DNA from: Rhizophlyctis rosea | Taxonomy: Eukaryota; Chytridiomycota; Chytridiomycetes; Rhizophlyctidales; Rhizophlyctidaceae | Length of the DNA: 64,000 bases | Assembly: GCA_027596075.1 (NCBI GenBank) | Contig: JADGJC010000036.1 | Coordinates: 1 to 64,000, forward strand | Reading direction: 5' to 3' | Part shown: positions 47,394-57,100 of the stretch, piece after piece | Layout of the letters: every line of letters starts with the position of its first letter | Position numbering within the stretch: the stretch's first letter is position 1 | Position numbers and translations under genes: made by a program | The notes under the pieces: generated by a model | Database searches by the model: none | What the model was told of the DNA's origin: nothing | Seen by the model: only the letters and a program-made list of their open reading frames with translations

Positions 47394-48087
47394 GATCAGG
47401 ATACCTATTTGCAACCTATCGTTTAGCTGAAGCTTGACCAACCCGAAAACAACCAAGTTCCCAAAATCTGTGCACTTGCAACGCCAGGCACTTTGATCTG
47501 AACGTTCTCACAATTGCTCCACCAATGGTCACTTTGCAGCATTTGCTGAAGCTGAAATCAGTTTCTGCTATACCTGCACATGCTCAACCATTGCGGGTGG
47601 TCAAGTTGAGACATTAATGCGTTATTATTTGCCCTCACCAGACGCCTCCTCTGTGCGAGTTCATCTCTGTTGCGGTTTCGGAACTATCCACTGGCAGGGC
47701 ACACTGTTTTCCGTTGCTCCGAACTATTGCATCACCAGGCGATATTGATTGGTCTTGATTTTGGCGTTCGGCAGATGGAAATGCTGAAAGGGTGTCCCAT
47801 CGGGGTTTGGCTCGGTGCCCTCCGTATGTTACGTAAAAATGGCTTAGCTCCATAATTTATCCCAATTGGGCTAGATTGATTCCACCCATGTCGATTTCTT
47901 TTTGTCAAGTTCCTGATTTCTTCCCACACTTTTCTTTTGCGCGATCTGCACCCAACTGTTGATAAGATAAAGGCATCTGCAACATATTGTTGAGGTGGAG
48001 TTTGACCAACGCGGAAGCAGCCAACTTCTCGACATCTGTGCACTTGCAACGACAGGAATTCTGGTATGGACAATCTCACAACTGCTG
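47394..48087 (+). repeat. Diverged direct repeat pair, about 127-bp unit
   Basis: Segments 47394-47520 and 47961-48087 align along their length. The best-conserved core is ATCTGTGCACTTGCAACG followed by CAGG, with TTGACCAAC upstream and TCACAA downstream. The copies lie about 440 bp apart in the same orientation. No open frame is conserved. They may be remnants of a dispersed element or of a segmental duplication. Confidence 0.6.
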
Positions 48088-48665
48088 AAAAGTTCTGGAC
48101 CCTGATATCGGAACTTGTACACCTTTAGTGAGCAGTACGACGTTTTCCGGTATCTTCCCATGTCGGTTTGCTCCGACTCGGGTGGTTTCATGTACATAAC
48201 ATACATATATCCTGATGGAGATGAGGGTACGAAGCTCACTCTTGTGGTAGCAATCATTAATATGTCGCACCATCAACGCGCGCAAAAGGTTGGAAAGACG
48301 AACGCACGATGGTGTTTTTAGCGACATTTTAGTGTAATAAGTATCGGTGCAGCCTGCTACCCGCATGAGGTTGCGCCATGGCTCGTCATATCACGGAAAA
48401 GCGGTGACGAAAAACATACCGCATTGTTCTGGAAAATTTGATCTTTTGCCATTCTGAAGAATAATTTTCTGTGGTGGGGGGTTAAGTTACTGCTCTGTTG
48501 TTTGTGCTCAAAGAGGATATACATCCCCACGCAGATGATGGGCGTGGGGAAGGGATCCAAAGCTTTTTTGTAAGGTCTTTTTGCTCTTATTGATACAACG
48601 GCCTTTGCAAGAATCGCAGGGAAAGGGGGGTATGTTTTTCGTACTTTGGAAGCCTCGACACTGAA

Positions 48666-48692
48666 GTATACTACACTACACTACACTACACT
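48666..48692 (+). repeat. (CTACA)n pentanucleotide microsatellite
   Basis: About five perfect CTACA units (TACTACACTACACTACACTA) lie just downstream of the Ub-RING stop codon. A simple slippage repeat. Confidence 0.85.
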
Positions 48693-48792
48693 TCATTACT
48701 TCGCAAGATCTACGCAAAGTTCTACCAGCTATTCTGCCTACCGGTGAACACTTTGTACGGCCATGAAAACACCTACGCTCTCCAAATCTGCC

Positions 48793-50031
48793 CTACACCC
48801 CACGACAACACGGACACCCCATCTCCGGCTGATACGTCTTCCAATCCCTGACACACGTGAAGCAGAAGAGATGGTCGCAAGTGACGGCCTCCAAATCCCC
48901 CGCGACATGAAGTGGTTTGAAACACATGCCACAGCAATCATCGAAGCTCCATTCGGGTTCGCCGCGCCTTTCGACCTCGATTATGAGGCGGTCCCATTTG
49001 GCGGTTCCGGCGGAGGCGGTGGAGAAGCGTTGGTATTGTTTTGCGGGAGGTAGGACGGTCCAGGAGGATTCGACGTATTCCCGGCGGTGGGAGGAGGGGT
49101 TTTGTTTGATGCCGTAGAATTTGTATTGGCAGTCGTAGAATCCGCATTGGGTTGGTGTGAAGGGGGTGTGGCATTCGGGGCATTTGCATTCGGAGCGGTG
49201 GTGGAGGAGGTCGAATTTGTGGAGGCCGTAGGGGTGTATGACCTGGTTTTTGGGAATCCAAAAAAAGGTTGACGTCAGATATGGATGTGAAATGCGCTGG
49301 TTTTCCCACACCCAAAGTGCGGGCGCTTGGCACGTTGCATAACTCACCAGCTCATTCTTGCGGCCGGCGGGGCAATCAACGTTCTCGCACCGCCCTTCCA
49401 AGTTGAGTCCCCGAATTGCGCTCCTCCATCGCGGTGCCGTAGGGTCCCAGCCGACAGTGATGCTGCCTCGAGTGAGGTCGACGAAGTCGCCCCCTCCTCC
49501 CCTCAACCGCAGCACCATGTGTAGAGTCGACCCACCATGAATGTTGTAGAAACTCAAAGCTCTGCCATCTTCCAACTGCTTCCCAGCATAGATGAGCCGC
49601 TGCTGGTCGGGGTGAACGCCTTCTTTGTCTTGGATGAGATCCTTTAGATCCGCAGTCGTACCGCCCGATTTGAAAGGCAAGATCAGGCGTTTCCCCGTCA
49701 AAGTCCTCACGTAGATTTCTGACGCTGAGTTCGGCTGGATTTTGCCGAGCCAGATGGTGTGGAAGGCCTTGAGGTACTCATAGTCGGTAAGGGAGTCGTT
49801 GTCCTTCATTTTGCGGGCTGCTTGGCTGGTTGGGATGGCGAGGTCGAATTCGGAGAAGGTGGGGTCCAGTATCTTCTGGGAGATTTCGGTTGGCACTCCG
49901 TCGGCGAGGAGGGTGCGTATGATTGTTTTGACGGCTTTGATGGTTTTGGTGTCGCTGGGGTATGTGAGCACCAACTGGTGGGGTTGGTCGGTCCAAGGGA
50001 GTTTGGGGAATAGGACGGTGATGGTAGGCAT
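48793..50031 (-). CDS. Ubiquitin-RING fusion protein (putative E3 ligase with built-in ubiquitin)
   Basis: Two exons, 50031-49348 and 49242-48793, give 377 aa. The intron (CTG|GTGAGT to AACCAG|GTCATA) is phase 0 with no in-frame stop. Residues 1-95 look like a degenerate ubiquitin-like domain ([10 protein letters not shown], ending [17 protein letters not shown]). Residues about 104-179 are near-canonical ubiquitin: [49 protein letters not shown]. The Ile44 patch and the Lys11, Lys33 and Lys48 equivalents are kept; Lys63 is Gly. LRGG is followed by [11 protein letters not shown], so the ubiquitin is internal. Cys-rich modules ([32 protein letters not shown]) and a C-terminal C3HC4 RING ([21 protein letters not shown]) complete it. 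It is divergent from the MYND gene at 50766. Function inferred: E3 ligase, possibly processed or autoinhibited through its ubiquitin. Confidence 0.85.
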   Translation of the reverse strand: MPTITVLFPKLPWTDQPHQLVLTYPSDTKTIKAVKTIIRTLLADGVPTEISQKILDPTFSEFDLAIPTSQAARKMKDNDSLTDYEYLKAFHTIWLGKIQPNSASEIYVRTLTGKRLILPFKSGGTTADLKDLIQDKEGVHPDQQRLIYAGKQLEDGRALSFYNIHGGSTLHMVLRLRGGGGDFVDLTRGSITVGWDPTAPRWRSAIRGLNLEGRCENVDCPAGRKNELVSYATCQAPALWVWENQRISHPYLTSTFFWIPKNQVIHPYGLHKFDLLHHRSECKCPECHTPFTPTQCGFYDCQYKFYGIKQNPSSHRREYVESSWTVLPPAKQYQRFSTASAGTAKWDRLIIEVERRGEPEWSFDDCCGMCFKPLHVAGDLEAVTCDHLFCFTCVRDWKTYQPEMGCPCCRGV

Positions 50032-50765
50032 TGCTATTTTGAGGTTTGATGATGATGGACTACCATTCTACTGAGTTCTTTCTTTTACTGTGCTTTGCTT
50101 GAATTTTGTTACGGAAAGTGGTGGATGATGAAGGGCGTTTCAGCAAGTATGAGCGTATGAAGCGTATGATGGTCTGCGATGATGGACCCTGTTACTCCTG
50201 GTTGGGGCAGGGAAAGTGACGGTGATTACAGTGATTGGCACACCTGGATCATACACCTTTTGCATGCGAGTACCTGGAGTGGCGCAAGTGCATTGCCCCT
50301 TTCATTATTTGGAGGACCCTTGATAGTTGAAACTAGTTGATGCAGCATACTCAGCATGACGGGGTAAGAGGCTGCCTGGCTGCATGAGTGGCGAGGACTG
50401 CGAGGTGGCGCGCCACCAAGTTCATCTAGTCGAGTGGGAGGGACACTGGCAAATGAATGAATGGTGACTGAACCTCACGCCTTGTTGAGTCTGCTGCGCT
50501 TTGCATGCTTTGCATATGACAACAAGGGTGGGGCGGGACCACCCCCCTCTAAGGTACTGTTCAATATTGGCAACCGATCCACGTCCTGATGCTTGGAGGC
50601 AAATTGTGCATGATGAGTATGATGAGTCGACTATTCTGCAAATTACATTGCAAAACTGCGAGTCGAGTATTGGCTTGATTGGATACCATATAAGCGGCCA
50701 GTTGCTGCTGTTCACAGTGTTCAGTTTACACCACACAGTTCGTTGCACCCGTGGCGTAGCAACCA
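50032..50765. promoter_or_regulatory. Divergent intergenic region between Ub-RING and MYND genes
   Basis: About 735 bp separates the two diverging start codons. On the plus strand ACCATATAAGCGGCC near 50687-50701 resembles a TATA box about 70 bp upstream of the first MYND ATG. The arrangement would allow co-regulation of the pair, which is inference. Confidence 0.45.
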
Positions 50766-52078
50766 ATGCCTGGCACGGTGGCACTGCGTCGGAACAGTAT
50801 GCCCAAATTTGGTGAAACAAGTTCAACGACGCAAGGGGATATCGAAGGTCCCGCCATTTGCCCCTTGCCCTTTCCCACACTCCCATCAGCCCATCTGCAG
50901 TGCGTTCACAACGTGATGCTCATTGCGCCGTTTTCATCACGTCCGTGGGCGCTTCTACACGTCCGTTCCTACGTTCCTCCAGATGCGTGGACTGGTCCCT
51001 TCCCACTCGCTTCGCTTCCACCTCCTTTGGTGGAGGAGATCATCGCCCAAGCCAATTCTCTCACGTGGTGCCCCAAAACTCAAAGATACCGATCTTTCCG
51101 CCCACCTCCCACCATATCCAAATGGTGGTACTCAAACTGGCAACGCTCCGTCTTCCGTGAGATCGACAAAAACGAGTACACCTTGAAGAAATTCTTGATG
51201 ATGCTGTCGAACAACCCGCACGTGGCCTACTACATCGAGAAAGCAACTTTCCTTCCAGTTGTGATGTCTGGTAATCTGAACACCGAGACCGACCCCAACA
51301 GGAAGCTCAACGATTGGATGTTGACGACAGCAGTTCATCTCAAGAACATGAACAGCTTGAGGACTTTGACTATCGGTACCAGGACTTCTTGGGGTCATTT
51401 GTCCTTTACGACGCTCGCGCTCATCTTGCAAAGCTTCCGTCCACCCTCAGGGACGTGACCATTCTTGGAGAGTTCACCGACGTATCCCTGGACAACGACA
51501 CCGCTCCCCACCTCTGTCCAATCCTCGCTCGTGCCGTCCGAAATGTACAAAAGCTCTACATCCACCTGCCCTTCCTCTGCTGCGCATTCTTCACGTCCGC
51601 CGACCTCTTCCCCAACATGGAAGACATCTTTGTCCACGTCCAAAACGGGTGCTGGGACAACTGCGACTCGATAAAGCAATGGCGGGAGGGACTGGTGCGT
51701 TCAAAAACCGGATGGAATGACTTCAGGGAGACAGGTCTGAACAACCGGCACAAGATGCCGAAAATGAAGCGTTTCGAGATGGCGGATCAGAATGATTTGG
51801 ATGGGCCGCAGGAAAACTACTTGGATGGGATGGCGAGCTATGATGGAGGCCGCACGTGGGAACGACAGGCGGAGCCACGACCCTGCGAATTGTGCCAGCA
51901 GGTCACACTCAAACTCTGTCGCTGCCGCTCGGCATACTTCTGCAGATCACAATGCCGGAACAGGGCTTGGAAAGATCACAAGGCGGAGCACATCGCGCTG
52001 TGCAGGGCTCGTGGTGATCCGGAACCCATTGGTGCTGAGATGAGTGATTGGGATGATGGATTGCCGGATTGGATGTAG
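50766..52078 (+). pseudogene. LRR-like MYND-finger protein (copy B), frame disrupted
   Basis: The first ATG (50766) lies just downstream of a TATA-like element. The frame runs through FRPPPTISKWWYSNWQRSVF, KKFLMMLSNNPHVAYYIEKA, VHLKNMNSLRTLTIG and FTTLALILQS, then hits a TGA at 51456-51458. Homology to copy A continues without a gap in another frame (LPSTLRDVTIL, PHLCPILARAVRNVQKLYIHL, to the stop at 52078). A single-base shift is needed near 51433, and no intron can be placed there. The C-terminal MYND finger reads CELC, then LKLCRCRSAYFC, RSQC, KDHK, so the second Cys pair is C-x-C instead of the usual C-x2-C. The acidic tail SDWDDGLPDWM is intact. It is either a young pseudogene, a sequencing error or, less likely, a frameshifting gene. 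Confidence 0.65.
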
Positions 52079-52904
52079 GGTGGGTGATGCAGCAGGATCT
52101 GGGTTGCATGGTGGGAATCCTTTTCGACGGGTTTGGCGGTATCTAGTGTTAGATGCGGGGAAGGAAACAAAATTGCATATGTGTGGTGGGTGTAGCGTGG
52201 TAGTAGCTTGTCCATTTGGGTAGTCGACACATCTTTGCAGTTTCAGCATAGTCGGTCCAATATCTGCAGTTTAGCATATGAATACATCGTTGCATTTTTA
52301 AACATTACGCGGGTCAAGCTATCGTGAGCGAACAAATGATAAGGAATTGCAGGCTTTTTTTTTTTTCAGGAGGTACGTATGAGCGGCGCCCCTTGAACCC
52401 TGCCTGAGCTGAACAGTCTCTGAAGTTGTGGCTGATTATGATATCATCTGTCTTCGTGCTCTGCAGGGCAAAAGTGGACCCCATTCAAATGAAAATGCAT
52501 TCATGGTGGCCTCATTCCGCGCTCTGCCGGTTGGCACGTAAGAAGTCCCCGGTCTTTTCCGTACATTATGCCGTTCTCGGTGTCTTTTACTCCAATGAAT
52601 TTTCTTTGGATGTAGGTTGGGGTATTCTGATTTTTGACATGCTACGGTACGGACAGTTGCAGATTTTCCAGTGCCTATTTGCACGAATCTATTCGTGAGT
52701 TTACCACTTATCGAATGCGGACGTCTCGAGTATTTTCTTGGCCGCATCTCATCAATGTAAACCGCACCCAGCACTTTTAGGATGTCGGTGATTTCTTTTG
52801 TGTTGGTGTTAAGAGATTGCTCACCATTCAAATGCTGCACCTGCCCACAGCTGTGGTCATATGCCAGTAAAACTATCTATAGACACAACGAACTCCGAGC
52901 TCTC

Positions 52905-52990
52905 CAACTTTCTACACCCCAGGACAAGACGGATCACCCCATCTCCGGCTGCCGCGCCGTCCAATCCCTCACGCACTTAAGATAGAAACC
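52905..52990 (-). pseudogene. Relic of a RING-family C-terminus
   Basis: The minus strand of this segment closely matches the last about 80 bases of the Ub-RING gene, encoding VRDW-x3-QPEMG and the stop region. An extra base after the QPEMG codons destroys the CPCC end and there is an upstream stop. It is a decayed fragment, separate from the larger relic that follows in the opposite orientation. Confidence 0.65.
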
Positions 52991-53084
52991 GATGCTTCAC
53001 ATCCATTATCAGTTGCTTGGTACCTGAATAAATTGAGTGGTGTTGTCCAACACATTCAACACAAACTCCATAACAGGTGATCTA

Positions 53085-53500
53085 CAAACGTGGCATTGTC
53101 CTGAGTGCCATTAGATGTTTGTGCCAACTCAATGCGGATTTTGCGATTGCCAATACATCTTTTGCGGTCTAAGAATGGACGCAAACGGCCATCATGTGGA
53201 GCCGGACTGGGTTGTGGTGTCACCGGAGAAGATGTATCACAAGATTTGCAGCGGAAACTGCTGGAGTTGTAGAGTGGGATGAGTTGGTGATTGAGGTGGC
53301 AGAGAAGGGAGAGCGTCAGTAGAGTTTCAGGAATGTATGTGCCTTCTGCTTCCGAAGCCTGATGATTGCCAACTATTTGAGTGGCGTGGGTGCGAGCACT
53401 GCTGTTACTGGAGGTGCATGAAGACTTGGGTGGAGAAGTAGCCTGAGATGGGATGTCCTGCTTGCGGGCATGTCGGAGAGATGGAGCAAGAGGTGTGGGG
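53085..53500 (+). pseudogene. Decayed RING-family gene fragment
   Basis: Conceptual translation on the plus strand repeatedly matches the Ub-RING protein. The pieces are WHCPECH, a stop, then MFVPTQCGFCDCQYIFCG (against [24 protein letters not shown]), then WDELVIEVAEKGER, a stop, SFRNVCAFCFRSL. After a frame change come GCEHCCYWRCMKTWVEK, a stop, and PEMGCPACGHVGE. At least three stops and one or more frameshifts show it is dead. The N-terminal ubiquitin part is absent. Confidence 0.8.
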
Positions 53501-54135
53501 GATAGGTTGCAGTGGTTATACGACTTGTTTATGGAGTGGCACTGAAGAAGGTGCCAATAGCATGTGCCTCTGGCGGCTTTAGGGTATCATGGGAAACGGG
53601 GAAAGCAAAGGTGCAAGATTGTGGTGGGAGTATAAAACAATAGCAGTTTGCAAGTTTAAGCGATCAATACATCATTGCACTTCAAGCGTGTTTGTGCCAA
53701 TTTTGTGGGAAACGTCTCAGAATGTGGGTGCGATTTGCCCATACGCATGTAAGTACATACATGAACGAACTTTTTGCAGATGGATACGCACATTGGATGG
53801 CATTAGCCGGCAGCGTTATCTCAAGAATACCTAGCATCGCCATATTTCCTCCGCACTCGTATTTGGATGCTTTGACTTGGGAAATGACAGCAGCACCCAC
53901 TGAGCCTCCTCCGGCGCATCCGCCTCCTTTACAGTCAATGAGGAAGCGTTTCCGGCAAGTTTGCATGTCCCCGTAACACTTTCACTAGCACAAAGTACTC
54001 GCCCGTGTAGGACAATACCGCCAGCAGAACCAAGACACTCAAAAATCATCTTCCAAACAAAACTCATGGGGTTGGCCCATTCCCTCAAACTCGTTTGCGT
54101 TTCGTGGGACTGGAAGTGGGCCCGAGTGAACAAGG
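53501..54135. other. Intergenic region upstream of the NLR-like gene
   Basis: About 630 bp. A TATA-like AGTATAAAACAA lies at about 53629. No gene was recognised; the region presumably contains the promoter and leader of the 54136 gene. Confidence 0.4.
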
Positions 54136-57100
54136 ATGCTCTCACGATGGCGAAAAAAGTCCGAGAAAAAGGATGGCAATAGCACAGGACAGAGATCGCA
54201 CGATCATACACCTCACCCAGACCTCCTTGCACCTGCCCCTCTCTCTCTGCTAACACCACCTCCCTCCCCATCCACCAAAACGCGGTCAAAGTCGTCCCCG
54301 ATCATACCCTCATTTCTGTCATCACCGTCTCCCTCCCCGAGTCCCACACCGCGGTCTTCAGCACCGTCGAAAGCCCAGCAGCGCCAGCTACAGGAGTTGA
54401 AGAGTATTTTGTATGAGGGGGCGCGGCAGTGTAAGAATTTGTCAGTCGAGTCGAAGAAGGGAAGTCGGAAGATCACGTTTGCAGAGTTGAAGATTTTGAG
54501 GGGGAGTTTGGAGTATAGGCATATTGTTCCTCAAGTATGAATCAAACACCATAGTCGTGTCATGTCCGTCTCATTGGATTGACATTTCAATATTTCTACA
54601 TGCCTGTTGATGCTGCCCAGTCGTCTAGTGTCCGAATCTTCCTCAGTTCTACGTTCACTGATACACAGCTGGAGCGCAACCTCCTCATTCGAGATGGGTA
54701 CCCGATCCTGACGGAGGTTTGCCGGATTTTGGGATGGGATTTTGAGGTGGTTGATATGTATGTTGAAAATTTTGAAGGCTGATGGGAGACCACACTAGTT
54801 AACGTCAACGAACGATGAGTGTGGTGTTGTTTACTAACAGACCGATCGGAACAGGCGATGGGGTATCCCGGATCATCAAGTCCACAGTAACGCTACAGAG
54901 GACATATGTCTTACGGAAATTGAAAGATGCTTCAAAGTCTCTGCCGGTCCAGCTTTCGTTAGCATATTGGGTACGTGAATGTGTGCCAATGAGCAGAGAA
55001 AGGCAGGTCCCTGCGCTATATATATAGTTGACTTCTCAAAACACCACCTCAGGAAACAAATACGGCTACCGCCCCATCCCATCCAAAATCCCCTCCCCCG
55101 AATTCACCCAACTCCTCCAATCCATCGATCCCCTCCGCGGCGGCGATCTCAATTTCCTTAAAAGCGCTTACCAATTAGATGAGAACAACGTCCCGCCGGT
55201 GTATGTGTTAAGACCAGCATACGCAGACAACATATCTGAAGAGGAAAAGGAGAAACAATTGGATGTGTGGAATAAGAAGTTTGTCCCGACTGTGCAGCGG
55301 ATTTTGTGGGCTGCGACGGAAGAGGTGTTGGGACAGGAACAGAGCAGTCGGTATACGGCGAGTATCACGCATAAGGAGGTGGAGTTGGGGTTGCTTTTGA
55401 GTGCGACGTGTGGGGGGTCGAAGAGGTTTTATTGTTTGCAGTTGAGTTTTGTCTTGCTATTTTGTCTTTTTGGAACGTCACCTGGCAGGGTGGGTATTCC
55501 TTACCCTTAATATATGAATCATCCTTCATCACCAGCCGCGAACTCGACGACATCGACGAAGTTCCCGTTGAAGATCTCCCACCAAAAGATGTCTCCACCC
55601 TTTCACGCTACGTCGACATCACCCAAAAATCCAAAGACGACTACGCGGAATTCCTCCTCCGCCAACTCAAAAGACGCGTCACATACGACGCTCAATACGT
55701 CGTTCCATTCTCCCACTCCTCCATCCCCTCTTGGGAACCCTCACCATCCGACCCCCTTCTATTCGCAAATGCCGATTACATAGAACATGCTGAGCAGTTC
55801 GTGCGGGAGGTTGTGGAGCTGATTGCGCAGGGCATTTTAGATGCATATGAGCATCGTGTTATCATGGGTGGAGAGCGGGATCCGGTGTTTGAGGAGGTTG
55901 TGAGGCATGCGAGGGTTGCGAGGGAGAGGATTGAGGGTGTTGCGGGGAGTGGGAGGGAAGAGGTTGTGGCGGATGTTGTGAAGTGGGTTAGGAGGGAGGT
56001 TGGGGATGGGGAGAAGCCTTTTTTGATTACTGGTGAGCGGTTTTTGATGTTTGGCTTAGAATGAAACTTTCAATAATCTTGTGCGATGCCTTTAGCACCT
56101 TCTGGATACGGAAAAGCAGACGTGATAGCGAAAACAATTCAACAACTGTCCACTTCCCGTCCATCCATGGCGGTTGTGTACCGCTTCATTGGCTCCACAG
56201 CAGAATCAGCAGACCCAGAACGCTTGATACAATCGCTTTGCCGGCAGATTGGAAGAATCTATGGCGATGAGCGGTGGGAAGCGCCCGGAGTTTTCGATGA
56301 AGAAGATCTAGCGGAGAACTTCCGCAGAGCGTTGAAGATGAGTCATATTGATTTGAAGTTGGTGGTTTTACTGGACTCGATACATCAGTTGGGGGAGGCT
56401 GCGGATTTGTTTTGGTAAGTAGAGGTGTGAGTTTGGACAAGGTTTTTCCGGGTTGGGGTTCCTGACCAGCCCTATAGGATACCGGAAAACGTTCCACCAC
56501 ATACCACACTAATTTTGACAACCAACGACCTTTCGCACTCCGCCGAAACACTCTCCTTCCGTCTTTCCGCGGACACGGACAACACTCTCACCCTCCCGCC
56601 TCTCACCGAAGCGGACATCACCGCCATGCTGACAACCCTCCAATCAAAATCCAACCGCACCCTCACACCCGCCCAACGCACTCTCTTCATCCAAAAATGT
56701 CTCAAAGAACGTTCCCCGCTTTTCGTCCAAGGCCTCTGGGGCTCGTTCAAGAAACTTCGGGGTGTTGTAGATGCAGAAATGCTGGCTCCACTTGTGCCGG
56801 ATGAGCTGGCGGCGATCGCGGTGGTGAGGATGATGGATGTGGAGAGCTTGTTCGGGAAGGAGATTGTGACGTGGGTTTTGGGTGTTTTTACGGCGTGTGA
56901 GAGGAGGGGGATTAGTGATAGGGAGATTTTGGAAGTTTTGGGGGGGATGGAGGGGGTTTTGGATGCTGTTTTCAAGGTTTATGTTAGGGCGTTGTCGGAG
57001 TTGATGCGTTTTTGCATGTTTAGGAATGCGTTTTGGGCTGGTGTTTGTCATGTGATTAATCGTCGTAATCTTTTTTTGGTGATATAGTATTGGAGTGAAC

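Larger units (their letters stand above)
46842..48792. other. Gene-free stretch with a diverged repeat pair
   Basis: About 1.95 kb without a recognisable gene. It holds two diverged copies of a unit of about 127 bp (separate entry) and a pentanucleotide microsatellite. The remainder is presumably the mucin-like gene's promoter and the Ub-RING 3' UTR. Confidence 0.5.
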
